Positions 63,115 through 64,000 of a stretch of DNA of 64,000 bases are shown here, in pieces. The position numbers and the translations under genes were made by a program. Below the pieces are notes generated by a model, which saw only the letters and a program-made list of their open reading frames with translations, did no database searches and had not been told where the DNA came from. The DNA comes from Shimia aestuarii. Lineage in GTDB: Bacteria > Pseudomonadota > Alphaproteobacteria > Rhodobacterales > Rhodobacteraceae. How positions within the stretch are numbered: position 1 is the stretch's first letter; every line of letters starts with the position of its first letter. Location of the stretch: the NCBI RefSeq assembly GCF_900114635.1, contig NZ_FOTQ01000001.1, positions 124,001-188,000 of the forward strand, written 5' to 3'.

Positions 63115-64000
63115 TCAGCTCGGATCGCGGAACCGGTTCACGATCGGATAACGCCGGTCCAGCCAGAACGCCTTTTTCGACAGACGTGCCCCCGGCGCGC
63201 TCTGGAAGCGTTTGTATTCACTGATATAAACCAGATGCTCCACCCGTTTGACGGTCTCCCGGTCAAACCCCGCTGCTACGCAATCGGCCACCGACTTCTC
63301 CTGATCCACGAGCATCAGCAGGATCGCGTCCAGCACCTCATAAGGCGGCAGGCTGTCCTCGTCCTTCTGATCCGGGCGCAGCTCGGCGCTTGGCGGTTTG
63401 TCGATGATCGCAGGCGGGATCACCTCGCCGCCCGGCCCATACATCCAGTCGCGATGCACCTGATTGCGCCAGCGCGAGGTCTCGAACACCCGCGTCTTGT
63501 ACATATCCTTGATCGGGTTATAGCCCCCCGCCATGTCGCCATAGATCGTGGCATAACCCACCGCCACTTCGGACTTGTTGCCGGTGGTCAAAAGCATCTC
63601 GCCAAACTTGTTCGACAGCGCCATCAAGAGCAGCCCCCGCAGGCGCGACTGGATATTCTCCTCGGTCAGCCCCGGTTCGGTGCCTTCAAACAGCGGCGCC
63701 AGCGTGTTGGTGATCGCCTGCCGCCCTTCCTTGATCGGTACATAGTCATAGCGCACGCCCAACCGGTTCGCGATATCCTCGGCATCGTCCAGCGACCCTT
63801 GCGAGGTATATTCCGAGGGCAACATCACACAGCGCACATTCTCCGCGCCCAGCGCATCCACCGCGATCGTCGCCACCAGCGCGGAATCAATCCCGCCGGA
63901 CAGGCCCAGAAGCACCTTCCTGAACCCGGTCTTGCCCATGTAATCGCGCAGGGCCTCGACACAGACCCGGTAGTCCTGCTCCTCGCCAGCCGGCAGAACG
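63115..64000 (-). CDS. nadE: NAD+ synthase, synthetase domain (N-terminal part outside window)
   Basis: C-terminal ATP-pyrophosphatase domain of glutamine-dependent NAD+ synthetase, which amidates nicotinic acid adenine dinucleotide. The PP-loop is SGGIDSALVATIAVDALG, followed by SEYTSQGSLDDAEDIANRLG, NKSEVAVGYATIYGDMAGG and the RWRNQVHRDWMYGPGG-type C-terminal region. The frame is open to base 64000 with EALRDYMGKTGF leading in, so the start and glutaminase domain are beyond the edge. Confidence 0.92.
   Translation of the reverse strand, partial: VLPAGEEQDYRVCVEALRDYMGKTGFRKVLLGLSGGIDSALVATIAVDALGAENVRCVMLPSEYTSQGSLDDAEDIANRLGVRYDYVPIKEGRQAITNTLAPLFEGTEPGLTEENIQSRLRGLLLMALSNKFGEMLLTTGNKSEVAVGYATIYGDMAGGYNPIKDMYKTRVFETSRWRNQVHRDWMYGPGGEVIPPAIIDKPPSAELRPDQKDEDSLPPYEVLDAILLMLVDQEKSVADCVAAGFDRETVKRVEHLVYISEYKRFQSAPGARLSKKAFWLDRRYPIVNRFRDPS

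Overview
The window looks like chromosomal DNA from an alphaproteobacterium of the Rhodobacteraceae, most likely the marine Roseobacter group. The evidence is the GC-rich coding sequence, a monomeric NADP isocitrate dehydrogenase, STAS-MlaE fusions, RutR-type pyrimidine regulators, a 2-trimethylaminoethylphosphonate-type oxygenase pair and many small amino-acid and amine catabolic operons. No phage, plasmid or insertion sequence genes are visible. Both ends are cut inside genes: xerC on the left and nadE on the right.

Layout. 1-5.1 kb: end of xerC, then a minus-strand catabolic operon (hotdog thioesterase, diaminopropionate ammonia-lyase-like PLP enzyme, M24 hydrolase, Asp/Glu racemase-like protein, 3-hydroxyisobutyrate dehydrogenase-like protein). 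5.1-10.1 kb: icd with a clear terminator, then divergent glpD/glpR with paired operators. 10.0-11.3 kb: a small AT-richer islet between two 15-bp copies of the 3' end of a tRNA-Arg(TCT) gene. 11.3-18.8 kb: potGHI-like transporter plus an FAD amine oxidoreductase, convergent with a TmpA/TmpB-like phosphonate oxygenase pair and its LysR regulator. 18.8-23.6 kb: an Mla/MCE lipid transport operon. 23.6-31.2 kb: a run of minus-strand catabolic genes under a GntR regulator. 31.3-35.3 kb: mixed housekeeping genes.

35.3-46.4 kb is a complete reductive pyrimidine catabolism locus. PreT/PreA reduces uracil or thymine, HydA opens the ring, and a beta-ureidopropionase-type M20 enzyme releases the beta-amino acid. 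An NMT1-type ABC importer and two tandem RutR-like TetR regulators accompany them, and two near-perfect RutR boxes lie in the divergent promoter. 46.6-51.4 kb: a cold shock protein, an SRAP (YedK/HMCES) protein lacking its catalytic Cys2, and the conserved tesA-ybbA-ybbP group. 51.5-56.2 kb: gcvTHP behind a tandem glycine riboswitch. 56.2-64 kb: an NsrR-like regulator, ChaC-like protein, gltX, a polysaccharide pyruvyl transferase, TspO, small conserved proteins, a Tat-exported metallo-beta-lactamase fold protein and nadE.

The most unusual signals lie outside or across genes: (1) the tRNA-flanked islet; (2) a family of five intergenic repeats with constant ends and a covarying internal hairpin; (3) three-unit, 11-bp-period repeats upstream of two unlinked genes; (4) the Cys2-to-Pro SRAP protein. 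Gene names come from remembered family motifs read in the sequence; no database search was possible.
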